From Paguma larvata (lineage: Eukaryota; Chordata; Mammalia; Carnivora; Viverridae): a stretch of 64,000 nt of DNA. The notes beneath the pieces are model-generated. The model made no database searches and was not told the origin of the DNA. It worked only from the letters and a program-made list of their open reading frames with translations. Made by a program: the position numbers and the translations under genes. Positions 11,481 to 25,869 of the stretch are shown piece after piece. The stretch spans positions 24,100,589 through 24,164,588 of the forward strand of contig CM057837.1 in assembly GCA_030068075.1 (NCBI GenBank). Direction: 5' to 3'. The first letter of the stretch is position 1. Each line of letters begins with the position of its first letter.

Positions 11481-13200
11481 TTTTAAAACAAATTGGTTTC
11501 CAGAAAGAAAGTGTGTATGAGCTAAAAACACAGTGCTTTGTAACACTGCTTTATTCGTTTTTAGTCACAGTGCTTTATTTTGTTTTTCAAAATATTTTAA
11601 AGGAATAGTCGAGATTTTTGATAAAGTATGTAACGGAAACGTGCTTGGATTCAAAGGACCGAGCCGCTCTGTCTATACAAGGCCTCTGATTCCGCCCTCT
11701 TCTGTTGTTGCCCTTAAAGGTTCTATAACGGGTTCAAGTCTTGGGAAGAAGCACTTGAGATATAGGAAAAGTTCTTAAAGATTGATTTTAAACTAAGAAA
11801 TTGGAATTTACTGTAGAAAGTCTCAAGTTTTAGGGACTCGTGACTAAATCGTGTGGCTGAACAACATGAAGACAAAAACTCAGCCTCTGTGTCCAACCTG
11901 TCAGAGCTGGCGAAGGGCCCAGGAGAGTCCCAGGAGTGGCCTGGACAGAAGAGAGTTCTTCTGTTGTTGGCCAGACGTTCAGCGTATCGATGTAAGACTT
12001 TGCCTTCACCGAGTTGGTTACCTGGTAGCTTACTTAATGACAAGAAAGGAGTTTTAATGTTCTTACTGTAGTGCCCATCGCACACCTTTTCATTGTTAAA
12101 ACATTTTACTTCAGCGTAGACGTTTTCAGTGCGCTGTAATGAAAATGAAAACCAAGAGCATTAAGTCATTTGGGGAGATTTGAGTCAGCAAGTAACAAAT
12201 GGATTTCATCATACGCAAACGTGGTCTAATGAAAGCACAGCAGAGACTCGGGAAGAACATGGAACAGTCCACTGGACTAGCCACCCAAAGAAGGGCTAGA
12301 AGGACCTAATAAGATGAAAGCAAAAGCAGCAAAGCCTGCGTAGCTGTACAGGGTGAAAGACAACATTTCTTCCTCTGCACAAGAGGATAATATACCGGAA
12401 GGAAACATGGCAAAGGTTCTTCCGTTGAGTTTGTTTATCACCTTGGAGAAGGGAGTTTGCCCCGTTGAAGTGGGTTGCAGTCTCCACTCTAGCAGCCAAA
12501 AATGGAATCAAAACACACTCGGCGATTATCCTCACTGGATTGGGGACCCACGACCAACAGGTGGGTAATCTAAGTATCTTTGAACAGCATCTAAGTAATT
12601 CCTAGCTCACGGCTGCCTCACGAGTGTCCGTAAATGCTGCTTCAGCAGTTGACTTCGGCTGTGGTTCACTGTTGGGTTTGGGCCCAAATTCCTGTCTCCA
12701 TACAAATCATCAGTTGAGCCCGGCCAGTTCGTAAAAGATCTGGAGCATGGATATTCTCCACGCAGTGTCTTCGTTTCTAAAAGTCTTAGTCTCTCTGGAG
12801 AAGCAGAAGTGTGCGGCACAGCCTCTTCATTCCAGGGGGACTTAGGTCGTGTTTGATGGATTGCTTACAGTTAGCATCATTTCCTTATATTTTATTGTGG
12901 CTAATTAACAGGAGTTTTATGAAGATGTCAGATACCATTCTTGTTCTAAAAACAGATTAAACAGAGCACAACTTAAAGCACTTGTGACCTGATTAATTTC
13001 AATATTTATTACATATTCAGAAACAAATAATCCAAGAATGATTTAATTTGAGAATTCAGACTGAGTCAGAAACATGAGGTACTGATTAACAAGACACTTG
13101 ATAAAAGCTGGATAGTTGCTCTGAAGATCTGTCTTCTGTTGCTCCGGAGGCCGAGATCAGCACCCTGACCGCAGGCACTTACTGGCTGCCTCCTCAGCAC
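11481..13200. other. Unique DNA; one Ser/Glu-rich open frame of unknown status
   Basis: The plus frame 11844-12068 includes AEQHEDKNSASVSNLSELAKG-like sequence followed by less protein-like residues to a TAG. It has no clear splice acceptor or donor. Nothing else is recognisable. Confidence 0.35.
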
Positions 13201-13204
13201 CGAG

Positions 13205-13355
13205 CCTCTACTCTCTGTGTCTCCACCATCTAGAGAATGTGGTGCGGGGGGCCTCGAGGCTACAAAGAAGCACAAGATTTACTTCCCACCCTCAAGGAGC
13301 TTACTGTTAGGGCTGGAAGCCATCCACGTGAATGCAAAAGAGCAACCAGAATATT
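13205..13355 (-). mobile_element. L2 3'-end fragment, antisense
   Basis: CTTCCCACCCTCAAGGAGCTTACTGTTAGGGC matches the reverse strand of the L2 3' end. Confidence 0.55.
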
Positions 13356-13398
13356 GTTCCTGTAACAGGTTTTTTTCTTCATTAAAAACCACTTTTGA

Positions 13399-13609
13399 GG
13401 AGCGCCTAGGTGGCTCAGTCGGTTAAGCGTCTGACTTCGGCTCAGGTTATGCTCTCACAGCTGGTGGGTTCGAGCCCTGTGTTGGACTCTGCGCTGACAG
13501 CTCAGAGCCTGGAGCCTGCTTCGGATTCTATGTCTCTCTCTCTCTCTCTGCCCCCTCTCCTGCTTGCACTCTGTCTCTCTCAAAAAGAAACATTAACCAA
13601 AATATTTTT
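13399..13609 (+). mobile_element. Felid SINEC with target duplication
   Basis: The duplication AAAACCACTTTTGA lies at 13385-13398, with AAAAACACTTTTGA at 13610-13623. The body is typical. Confidence 0.93.
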
Positions 13610-13623
13610 AAAAACACTTTTGA

Positions 13624-14270
13624 TGTGTTAATTCGCTTGATCGTGATACTCATTTCACAGTGTGTACTTTTATCAAGATAGCCTGCTGCACACCTTAAGT
13701 ATGTGCAATTCTAATGTTTACTTGTCAAGTTTACCTGAACAAAGCCGGGGTCAGAAAGCACCGTTTTTAAGCATTCATGATAAAAGAAAAAGCTAAGTTG
13801 ACATAAAGTGCCTCACAGGGACAAAATCGCTGAGATTTTAAACTGCAGTTTTCTAAGCAAAGTTGACCAAAGTATAAAAATTGCTGCATGTGTATTCCTC
13901 ATGGCTAGTTTTTCTTAAGTATTGAGCTTACTGGTGATTCCATTTTAGTCTCTGAATTGCGAGAACAGATAGAAATTACTAGAAATATAAAATCTTTGCA
14001 TTTTATAGAAGAAGGACATAAGAGTTACATTTTCCTCCTGCCGCTTTCCATTGGGCCCTGCTGGCGAATATCCCAGAGACGGGTGGTGAGGATTTAAAAA
14101 AAAAGGGTTACATTTTCTCTAATTCGCCTAAAAGATCTTGGAAACTTTGATGATAGCTGTTACCTCTGTTCATTGGCCTTTGCATTCGCACCACTGTTTG
14201 GGATTAAAAAGAAAATCTAAGGTACATTTTCAAGCACGAAAAAGCCTTAGGATTGTAGGATAGCTGGATT
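13624..14270. other. Unique AT-rich DNA
   Basis: I see no gene, repeat or structured element in this stretch. Confidence 0.4.
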
Positions 14271-14483
14271 GCCGTGGCTGCTGAACCTGGGGCTGGGGGA
14301 GGAGCTGCCTCCAAGCTTTCTTAGGGGGCCAGCACTTGCGTTTGCCTTAAGCATGGTTCATAACCTAACCACCGCCGCGTATGAAAGACCCCGTTCCTTC
14401 ACATTCTTGCCAGCATCGGTTTTGTTTTCTGTTTTGGTTTTAGCTGCTCTAACAGGTGGATAGCAGTATCTCACTGTGGTCTT

Positions 14484-14716
14484 TTTTTTTTTTCAAGATT
14501 TTTTTTTTTAATGATTATTTTTGAGAGAGAGAGACAGACAGACCGGGCATGAGCAGGGGAGGGGCAGAGAGAGAGAGGGAAACACAGAATCCGAAGCAGG
14601 CTCCAGGCTTCGAGCTGTCAGCACAGAGCCTGACGCAGGGCCCAAACTCACGAACCGCGAGATCATGACCGGAGCTGAAGTCAGACGTTTAACCAACTGA
14701 GCCACCCAGGCGCCCC
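14484..14716 (-). mobile_element. Felid SINEC, antisense, inside L1
   Basis: The duplication TCTCACTGTGGTCTT (14469) matches TCTCACTATGGTCTT (14717). Confidence 0.93.
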
Positions 14717-14924
14717 TCTCACTATGGTCTTAATAATGCGTCTCCCTGGTGGCTGAGGGACATCTTTTCGTGTGCTTATTTGGAATCCATATTTTCCCTT
14801 CGGCAAAGTGTATCCTTGTGTCTTTTGTGCATTTTTCTGAAGGGATTGTTTGTTTTTATATTGTTGAGTTATATAAAGAGTGCTCTTTATATTAAGAGTT
14901 CTTTATATAGTTTATTGACTTTTT

Positions 14925-15031
14925 TACAAGTTTGTTTATTTACGTAATCTCTACCCTCACCGTGGGGCTCGAACTCATAACTCTAAGATTGAGAATCACA
15001 CACTCGTCCGACTGAGTCAGCCAGGCCCCTC
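14925..15031 (-). mobile_element. Short SINEC variant, antisense
   Basis: This is the roughly 100-bp carnivore SINE form lacking the long CT tract: TTTATTTACGTAATCTCTACCC, GGGGCTCGAACTCATAAC, then GACTGAGTCAGCCAGGCCCC. Confidence 0.75.
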
Positions 15032-15050
15032 TTTATATACTTTTTTTTTA

Positions 15051-15249
15051 AGTTTATTTATTTTGAGAGAGAGAAAGTGAGAGAGTACGTGCACAAGCAT
15101 GGGGGGACAGAGAGGGAGGAAGAGAGAGAGAATCCCAAGCAGGCAGCAGCCGAGGCCAGCGTGTGCACTTGAGCTCACAAACCATGAGATCATGACCTGA
15201 GCCGAAACCAAGAGTCAGATGCTCAACCCACAGAGCCAGCCAGGCGCCC
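15051..15249 (-). mobile_element. Felid SINEC, antisense, inside L1
   Basis: It is flanked by CTCTTTATATAC (15039) and TTCTTTATGTAC (15250). The head reads GAGCCAGCCAGGCGCCC. Confidence 0.9.
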
Positions 15250-15660
15250 TTCTTTATGTACTTTACATACGAGTCCTTAGTGGCTTGGCTTTTTATCTTT
15301 TTAACAGATTTTCACAGAGCAAAAATTTTTAATTTTAATACTGTCCAATTTATCATTTTCTTCTTTTATGAATCATGCTTTTGGTTTCATGTCTAAGAAC
15401 TCTTGAGTAAGCCCTAGGTATCAAAGATTTTTCTCCTGGTTTATACTTTTACATGTAACATTTAAGTCTGTGATTCATTCTGAGTTAATTTTTGTTTGGA
15501 TCAAGATTTAGCGTTTTGGCTATGGCTATCCAGTTGCTCCAAAACTCTGTGTTGGAAGGGCTCTTCCTACACCCAACTGCTTTTGCATCTTTGTCAAAAA
15601 TCAGTTTTTGGATTCTCAGATCTGTATGTCTACCTGTGTAAGTACTACACAGCCTTTTTT

Positions 15661-15822
15661 TCTTTTTTTTTTTTTAATGTTTATTTTTGAGAGAGAATGG
15701 GAAGGCGCATGAGTGGGTTGGGGCAGAGAGAGGGAGACAGAGAATCCGAAGCAGGCTCCATGCCGTCTGTGAAGCAGGCTCCGTGCAAAGCCCAACAGCT
15801 GAGCCACCCAGGCACCCGCCCC
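15661..15822 (-). mobile_element. Felid SINEC, antisense, internally deleted
   Basis: The tail and GA tract are present, but the middle (box B region) is lost. The copy is about 160 bp and ends CTGAGCCACCCAGGCACCC. Confidence 0.88.
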
Positions 15823-16272
15823 TACAGTCTTGATTACCATAGCGATGTGACAAGTCCTGAAATTCGGTAGAATGATTCTTCTTCAACTTTATTCTTTTTC
15901 AGAATTGCTTCAGCTCTCCTAGTCTTCCCGCATACATTTTAGAATAATCTTGCCTATATCCATAAAAATACTTGCAAGGATTTTGTTAGGAACTGTGTTA
16001 CATCTGTATGTCAGCTTGGAGAGAATTAATATTTTTATCCTAAGTCTTTCAGTCCACGAAATGGACCATCCGTCCACTCATGTATTTTCTTTGATTTCTT
16101 CCGTCAGCACACGCGTGGGTTTCAGCATGCCAGTCCCAAACGTGTTCTTTTAGGTTTACAGATAAGTATTTTTCCAAGTAATTATAAATGGTGTGGGTTT
16201 TTATATTTCATAATTTCTATATGGTTATTAGTTTATCGAAATACAGTGGGCCTCTTAAAATATTTATTTTGA

Positions 16273-16481
16273 GGGGCTCCTGGGTGGCTCAGTCAGTTGA
16301 GTGTCCGACTTCAGCTCAGGTCACGATCTCACGGTCTGTGAGTTCCAGCCCCGCGTCAGGCTCTGTGCTGACAGCTCAGAGCCTGGAGCCTGCTTCGGAT
16401 TCTGTGTCTCCGTCTCTCTCTGCCCCTCCCCAGCTCACTCTCTCTCTGTTTCTCTCAAAAATAAAAAAACATTTAAAAAAA
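16273..16481 (+). mobile_element. Felid SINEC with perfect 18-bp target duplication
   Basis: TTAAAATATTTATTTTGA is repeated exactly at 16255-16272 and 16482-16499. The identity suggests a fairly recent insertion into old L1. Confidence 0.96.
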
Positions 16482-16499
16482 TTAAAATATTTATTTTGA

Positions 16500-18150
16500 T
16501 TGCAGCAAGATATACACAACATAAAATTCACCATCTTAACTATTTGTAAGTATATATTCGGCGGCATTAAGTACACGCACGTGTGCAATATCACCAGCAC
16601 GCATCTCTAGAGCTCTTTCCATCGTCCCATATCAAAACTCTGTACCCATTACACGCTAACTTCCGTTCCTTTCTCCCCCAGCTCCGCGCAACCATAGCTC
16701 TAATGGCTGTCTCTATGAATTGGACTGTTAAGTTCTTCACAAGAGTGGTATCCTGCATTATTTGTTCTTCTGTGACTGGCTTATTTCACTTAGCACAGTG
16801 CCTTCAGGGTTCACTCATGTGGTAGCAGATGTTAGCATTTCATTTCTCTTTAAGGTTGACTAATAGTCCGTTGTATGTGTATGCCATATTTTGTTTATCC
16901 ACTCATCCATCCATGGACACTTGGTTTGTTTCCACCTTGTGGCTGTGGTAAGTAATGCTGCTGTGAACACGGGTCTCCAAATATCTCTTTGAAACCCTGC
17001 TTGCTGTTTTGGGGGTTATATGTCCAGAAATGGAATTGCTGGATTATATGCTAGTTCTCATTTTAATTCTGTAAGAAGCCACCGTACTGTTTTGCCCTGT
17101 GGCCACACCGTTCCGTGTTCCCACCAGCCGTGGGCAAGTGCTCCAGGTTTTCCGCATCCTCTCCAACTCTTGCTGTGTTCTGGTTTTTTGACAACAGCCC
17201 TCTTGGCGGGAAGTGTTACTTCGTGGCGGTTTCTATTTGCATCTCTCTAATGATGAGTGATGCGGAGCATCTTTCCACGTGCTCATTGGCCACCTGTGTG
17301 TCTTCTTTGGAGAAATGTCTATTTCGTGTCTTTTGCCTGTTTTTGAATCAACTTATTTGGGGTTTTTTGTTGTTGAGTGTTAGGAGTTCTTTGTATCCCT
17401 GATATTAATCCCTTAGCAGGTATGTGATTTGTATTTCGTTTGATTATTGTTTGTTGGTCTTTATCCTGTGACTTTGCTGGGCTCGCTTGGATTTCTAGGA
17501 GGATTTGTTTTACAGTATCTTTGAGATTTTCTGCAAAGATAGTTATGTTATATGCAAATGGGGACAATTTCTTCTCCTCTCTGGGTGCATCTTCGTTCCT
17601 TCTTGCATTGGCAACTTCCAGCACTAATTTGAATAAAAATAGCAAGAGCAGACATCCTTGCCTAGTTGAGGAAATCCCCCTCCAATCCTAGTTTTCTGGG
17701 ATTTTTTAACATGCATGGCTAGCTGTTGAATCTGTCAGGTGTATTTTCTGCACCATTTGCTGTGACCGTGTGATTGTTTTCTCTAAACTGTTAATATGGT
17801 AGATTATATTGGTTAGCTTTCAGATACTGAGTCAGTCTTGCATACATGGGATAAATGCAGCTGCTGAGTTCTTGTTTGCTAACATCTCGTAAAGATTTTC
17901 GCATCCATATTCATTCGGAGTTCTGGTTTGTGATTTTCTTTTCTTGCACTTTGTCTAATTTAGGTTCCTGCTTTTATTTTCTGAAAGAGATTATGTAGAA
18001 TTGGTGTGTTAATTCTTACTTAAATGTTTGGCAGAATTCCCCAGTGAGACCACTGGGGCTTAGAGGTTCCTTTTTTGGAAATTAATTACAAATTCGATTT
18101 CTTCACTAGTTATAGGGGTATTTACATTATTTAATATTGGGTGAGTTAAG
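16500..18150 (-). mobile_element. Old L1 3' UTR and ORF2 relic, antisense
   Basis: The 3' UTR (ATACACAACATAAAATTCACCATC) leads into ORF2 landmarks in reverse, including CCATTGTATG-like TCCGTTGTATGTG, TGGACACTTGG and the reverse-transcriptase part at 17430-17650. On the minus strand the latter encodes KKLSPFAYNITIFAENLKDT, where intact L1 has FADD. The catalytic aspartates are therefore lost and the frame is broken. Confidence 0.8.
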
Positions 18151-18540
18151 GCAGTATATGCTTTTTGGGATTTTTCTCAGAAGGTTTTCTTTCTTGCTGG
18201 GCTGCTGCTTTCCTGGACCTTTGGTTAGAGGAAGAAGGTTTTTCTTGCTACATTTTTCTTTATCTCTGTGTACTGGCTTTTCAGGATCTCCAGCTTTTCC
18301 AGGACCCCCTCTGGAACAGGAGGCAGAAAGAAAGCCCAGGACGCTCACCACCTGATCATCCGCAGGCCTCGGAGTCCCTGCCGGGCCTCTTCCCTCACGA
18401 TCAGTGTCATCTGATGTTTACGTAAATGTCCAGGGCTTTCTGTCCTCCTTCGTGGGGCCGTGCGGGGAAGTAGGTGCACCTCATCTTGCCGGAAGTGGAA
18501 GCCCTCCTGTCTTGTCTTAATTAAAAAAAGAAAAAAAGGT
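18151..18540. other. DNA of unassigned origin next to L1
   Basis: It contains open frames in overlapping phases but no splice signals. It may be further old L1 or another relic. I cannot assign it. Confidence 0.3.
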
Positions 18541-18542
18541 CA

Positions 18543-18718
18543 GGGGCACTTGGGTGGCTCAGGTGGTTAGACATCTGATTCTTGATTGCAGCTCAGGTCA
18601 TGCTCTCCTGGTGGTGAGATCGAGCCCCACGTGGGGCTCCGTGCTGGGTGTGGAGCCTGCTAAGATTGTCTCTCCCCCACTCGTGTGTGTGCTCTCTTTC
18701 TCTCTGAAAAAAAAAAAA
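18543..18718 (+). mobile_element. Felid SINEC, divergent
   Basis: GGGGCACTTGGGTGGCTCAGG starts the copy. The middle is the CTTGATTGCAGCTCAGG subtype, and it ends in a 14-base A run. Confidence 0.88.
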
Positions 18719-20263
18719 AATCCAAAGAACTACTTTTTTTTTTTTTTTACTAGGTTGGAATGTATAAACTGTTACTCCTGTTTTAGCTGTATGTTTGCAA
18801 CTCTGCTATGACGATATTAACCCTGCTGCTTACTGGTAGTTAATACGCAGCAAATGAGTAATTGAGAAAATCTAGTTTGCTACCTGCTAAAAATCAAACC
18901 TGATAACGTCTGATCCGACTTTTGTAAAAAGGCTTAGTTGTATCGCTAATACTGCTTACTTTATGAACTTTCAGAGAGATTACAACAACCGGTCTCAGGT
19001 TTAAAAATCCAAAAGAAAACCAGATCTCAAAATCGTAAAGCTGTGACAGTAAAAAAGCACTGACAGTGGATGCCCCCACCGCGACCCTAACTCCTGACGT
19101 CGCAGTGGTCTTCAATGGACTCTTACGGAGCTATCAGTAATCAGTCTCTCTCTCTCTTCTTCTCTCATCTGTGTTAATATATTGGATTGGTTTTTTGTTT
19201 TTGTTTTTGTTTTTAGTCTCCACAGAGTCCCTTTACCAAATTATGAATAAAATTAGATGGAAGCCTGCTGACTTCTAACAGAAAAATAGTGGATCAGGAC
19301 ACGATCGTAGAAGATGTAGAAAGACACCTCAGGTTACTCTGTATGTTCCGTTGGCACTGGTGCCGAGGCACACCTGCGTGCCACTGTCTCCGTTCTGGAG
19401 CTTTAATGGGACCAGAAATGGAAAGCGGCCACTTGGCTGTGGCCATGGGGGAAATTCTCTGCTGGAGCCTTGGCTTTCCTTTTTTGTCATGGGTTTGCTG
19501 TTTGTTTGTTTCTTTGTTTTGGTAATTTCTCTGTCTTAGAGCACTATTTTTGAAGGCAATCGCAAGAAATCATTAACGCACCCTTAGGTTCACGTGCCGG
19601 TGTGTTCTTAAGATCTCCTACATGTCTGACTGCACGATGGGGTATGTCTGTGCCGTGACCTGTCGGTCCTACTCCCGGGGATCCGATGGCCCCGCAGAGC
19701 GTCCTGAGCGTCAGCATTGCCTAAAGCTTCCCACGTGATTCTAGTATGCAGCCAAAGTTGAGAACCAGGGGGCTAGAATTCAGCTTCCTGTTTGTAAGAC
19801 AGGTTTTATTTGGGGGACCGACAGAGCTTCCTTCCGCCTGCTGGACCATTCGTTTGTCCAGAAGTTGGGATGAGCCTTCAGGGGTGACTTCGCACTGAGG
19901 CAGGTCCCTGCACTGTGCGCAGCCCCCGTCGGCTGAGTCGGATGCGCCCTCCTGCTCCCAAGAACACGGCAGGCAGGCAGGCAGGCAGGCCTCCTCCGTA
20001 CCCAGCTCGGGCCGCAGCGTCACAGGGTAAAGGCAGCACAGCTGCGAGCACTCTCTCTAAATAGGGGCTTCGGGGGCCGAAGCGGGGATTCTACCACCAG
20101 CAATCGTAGTTGCTGCTACTTTTAGCATCGGTCTTGTGCTGGAAGCTTCATATTTATTTATTCACCAACGCTTTAACTCTGGTGACTTCTTTTTGCTTAA
20201 ATTTTTTTTTACTAGAAACGTGATTGATTATATGATTGTTATTATTAAAAATATGTGAAAAGT
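18719..20263. other. Mostly unique DNA with a MER5-type fragment
   Basis: Apart from a poly-T run near 18733 and short GCAG repeats (19969-19988), I see only chance open frames. The stretch CCCACGTGATTCTAGTATGCAGCC...GTTGAGAACCA (19732-19769) matches the end of the hAT transposon relic MER5. Confidence 0.45.
19715..19770 (-). mobile_element. MER5A/B fragment (hAT-Charlie)
   Basis: The terminal segment GATTCTAGTATGCAGCCAAAGTTGAGAACCA resembles the MER5 consensus end. Confidence 0.6.
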
Positions 20264-20486
20264 GGGGCTCCTTGGTGGCTCAGTCAGTTAAGCGTGCAAC
20301 TTCGGCTCAGGTCATGATCTCACGGTCTGAGTTCGAGCCCCTTATCGGGCTCTGTGCTGACAGCTCGGAGCCTGGAGCCTGCTTGGGATTCTGTGTCTCC
20401 CCCTCTCTCTGCCCCTCCCCCACTTGCGCTCTGTCTCTGTCTCTCAAAAATGAATAAACATTAAAAATAATTTTAAAAAATAAAGG
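20264..20486 (+). mobile_element. Felid SINEC
   Basis: GGGGCTCCTTGGTGGCTCAG head, CGGCTCAGGTCATGATCTCACGG middle, and AAAAATGAATAAACATT tail. Confidence 0.93.
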
Positions 20487-20506
20487 TATTAATAAAAAAC
20501 AAACTA

Positions 20507-20712
20507 GGGGTGCCTGGGTGGCTCAGTCTGTAAGCATCTAGCTCTTGATTTTGGCTCAAGTCACAATCTCATAGCTGATGATTTTGAGCCGTGCATCAGC
20601 ATGGAACCTGCTTGGGATTCTCTTTCTCCCTCTCTCTCTGCCCCACCCCCACTTGTGCACTTGCACTCTCTCTCTCTCAAAATAAACTTTAAAAAGTAAA
20701 ATAAAAATTAAT
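20507..20712 (+). mobile_element. Felid SINEC, tandem neighbour of the previous copy
   Basis: It starts GGGGTGCCTGGGTGGCTCAG only 20 bp after the preceding SINE, same orientation. Its middle is the TTGATTTTGGCTCAAG subtype, so it is an independent insertion. Confidence 0.92.
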
Positions 20713-21044
20713 TTGTTAAACCAACCGAACATCATAGATCATAAAAGGAACTAATTCAGTGTATTTGATAATAAAATTATCAGCTATCCATGTATTGACT
20801 TACATTGAATACAGTATTTCCTTTTACAATGCTGCTTTTTTTAGGACTCTACTTAAGATTTTTATTTTTCGTCTTGATAGCTGTGCTCTCTGACATGCAG
20901 AAGAAACAGAGTCTGAAAACATCTCCATAGGTCGTAGTAATAGGAGTATGTGAGAACAAATTTTAACAATTAAAAAGTATAAATGTAATGCTTGGGTTTA
21001 AAAATATACAAATAGAATATGAGAGGCTGAAGAACACAGTTTAG
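20713..21044. other. Unique AT-rich DNA
   Basis: Nothing recognisable is seen here. Confidence 0.4.
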
Positions 21045-21940
21045 CTTGTTAATTTTTTATTTTGAAGTAATTTCAGATTTACAGGAGAAGTGTAAGACTA
21101 GCACGGAGAACTGTGTGCCCTTCACCCAGATTCCCCGGTTGTGAGTGTGTTACCACATTTGCCTTCTCGTTTTCCCCTACTCTGTGTTTTTTCTGAACCA
21201 TTTGAGAATAGGTTGAAGATCCCTCGCACCATCATCCATAAATATTTCAATGTCCATATTGCCCGAGGACAAGGATGCCTTCCTACACAAGCCGCCTTAT
21301 AGACCGGCACACTAGCAGTGTTGCGTTGGCACCATGAGATCCACGGACCTGCTCAGATCTCACAGGTTTTCCCAGCAGTGTCCTTTATTACACAGAAATC
21401 CACGTGCACGCACACAGACATGCTTTCTGCAGGTTTCGATCCAGAGCAGGGGTCCGGGTTGTGTGCTGCGTTTATTGTCCTGTCTCTTTAGTCTCCTCTG
21501 ACCTAGAACGGTTCCTTAGTATACCCTTGTCTTTCATTACCTTGACCTTTTTGAAGACACTGTCCAATTACTTTGTAGAATATTCCTTAATTTCTTTTCA
21601 TCAGATGTTTCTTCATAATTAGCCGCAGGTTGCGTGGTTTTGGCAAGAACACGCTAGAACTGGTGCTGTGTCCACACCGCGTCATCCGAGGAGGGGCGCA
21701 CTGTCCATCCGTCTCACTGCTGGGGACTTGCATTTATATTGCCTGGTAAAGTAATGTCATGTGTCTCCACTGTAAAATTAGCATTTTGTAGATGTTAACA
21801 AATATTTTGTAGGGAGATACTTTGAGACAATGTAAATATCCTGTTTTGTCAAACTAATGTCTGCTGATTTTTATACCCATTAATGATGATTCTTGCTTGA
21901 ATCATTTATTACTGAGATGGTTGCCAAATGATGATTTTCT
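21045..21940 (-). mobile_element. Ancient L1-type non-coding segment, antisense
   Basis: The series TTCAGATTTACAGGAGAAG, CCTTCACCCAGATTCCCC, TTTCTGAACCATTTGAGAATAGG, GTCTCTTTAGTCTCCT and GGTTGCCAAATGATGATTTTCT is a well-known old mammalian LINE segment. I assign it to L1M from memory. Confidence 0.6.
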
Positions 21941-24240
<2,300 letters not shown>

Positions 24241-25865
24241 ATAAACTAAGTTTAGATTTGTTTTCACTTTGTCCAAAAAAATATTCCAAGTGAAATGACT
24301 AGCAACAGTATTCCTTCTGGATTACGAAAATGTGTAATTCTCCCCGATTGCTTTTGCATTCCCAAAGCAGTTGTTTGAGCCGCCCACCGAGTGAACTTGA
24401 CGATTAGCTGCCGAGCGGAGTTCATTTCTGTCGTATGTACCGTGCGTTCCCTCGCCCAGCCCTTTGCTCTCCACACTGAAATCTGCCTCTCACGGATTCT
24501 TCCCCTTCCCCCCCGGGGGATCGGAACGTTTGTTAATACCTCTGGTCACGAGAAGATACTCTAAATCCTACTTGATAGGGATCTCTCCAGAGTTGAGTTT
24601 GGTTTCAGAGTTGGGTTCTTTCATGGCTTTCTTCACAATTTCACCTTCTGCCTATTACATCACAGTAAACGCAACTGTACGTAGCTTCCTTCACATGGCC
24701 ACGCTTGCCATCTGTATAGCCATCTTCCTGAGAAACTGTGAAGTATGTAGCTTGTTTTCATGTTTCTGAAACATGAAAACAACAAAACAACAAATGTTGT
24801 TTGTTGCCAAAACAACAAATAATGAAGTTAAGAAAATAAGCTGTTTCATCGTTTCCTGGGAAGCCTAGAAGTTACGAGAATAATGAATGAGCGAATTCCC
24901 CTAAGAAGTAAAGCTGTGATCTCTAGATTCTTTTCCTTGGAAGGCACCTGTGAGGTGCAGTCCAGCTCCTGTGAATAAAAAGCTGGGGGGAATCAAGCAG
25001 CCGTCGCCCATCCTGACAAGTTTCCCGTGAAGATGAAAGCATCATAGATTGAACAGCGTGTCTGTATTGCCAGTGGTCAGATGCTCAACTCAGAGAGTTT
25101 GCAGCCTGGCCCTGGGGTTTTAGCTTCCAAAACTGTGTGTTAGCGAAGGGAAGGGTGGAAGAGGTCCTTGTCGGCACACATTCCTAAGGCCTGTCAGGAA
25201 GCCGGCAGTGTCCCTCGGATGGGACGGCACACGGTCTTTAATCTCAAAGTGGCGGCTTTTTCTGGTCGGTTCGGAGTTCCCTCAGGAAGAGGCCTGTCGT
25301 GCCGTGTGAATTCAGCCATGGGGGGTTGTCTGCCGGCACCGATGACCCTTACCAAGCAAGCAATTCAGGGTATCGCCTTTTTTTTTTTTTTTTTTTTAAC
25401 CTTTAGTAAATAAATCGTAACTTATTTTTGGTGTTTTAAGAATCTGGCAGAATACTTCTTGTTTAGGTTTCAAATTGGTTTGAATACTAATAATATAAAA
25501 TGTGCTACCAGTCAGAATTAGCCTTCATTGCAGACGTAACTAGTGATTGTAACACCACAGATGGTTAAGCCCCGAAAAGTGAATCGTCTTTTCGCTAGAA
25601 TGACAATCGGCGGTTTCCGAAGTTTAAGACCGTGTATCCTCTGAAAAGGTGATTGATTTGACTTTCAGGCCTTAATTTAAGGTGTGGATAGAATGTGATC
25701 TGAAACTCCTAATATTTAAACGTATCCTCGGAAATTGTTAAACGCTGGTAACGTGGATGGAAGTTTGCTGAGGAAAAGAGGAGAGTGGGGGAGAGAGAGG
25801 GTTCTGGGTGGGGGCTGACATCACTCCATTTGTTTACTTCTAAATTATCTGAGTTTTTACAAGTA
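24241..25865. other. Unique DNA with a perfect palindrome
   Basis: Apart from the palindrome at 24752-24782 and a 20-base T run (25378-25397), I see no gene or assignable repeat. Confidence 0.45.
24752..24782. repeat. Perfect 31-bp palindrome (hairpin)
   Basis: The arms TTGTTTTCATGTTTC (24752-24766) and GAAACATGAAAACAA (24768-24782) are exact reverse complements around one T. A weaker inverted repeat, CAACAAA with TTTGTTG, follows at once (24790-24808). Confidence 0.9.
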
Positions 25866-25869
25866 TTAC

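Larger units (their letters stand above)
14340..16272 (-). mobile_element. Old L1 (L1M-type), antisense, broken by SINEs
   Basis: L1 landmarks appear in reverse: TTCTTGCCAGCATCGGTTTTG, GCTCTAACAGGTGGATAGCAG, GGATCAAGATTTAGCG...CCAGTTGCTCC, TTGTCAAAAATCAGTTT, TCTTGATTACC and AGTCTTTCAGTCCACGAA. Four SINE-type insertions interrupt it. All coding frames are broken. Confidence 0.75.

Noticed and set aside
17319..17645. 108-codon minus-strand frame
   Set aside because: It is a decayed L1 reverse-transcriptase segment; the FADD motif has become FAYN.
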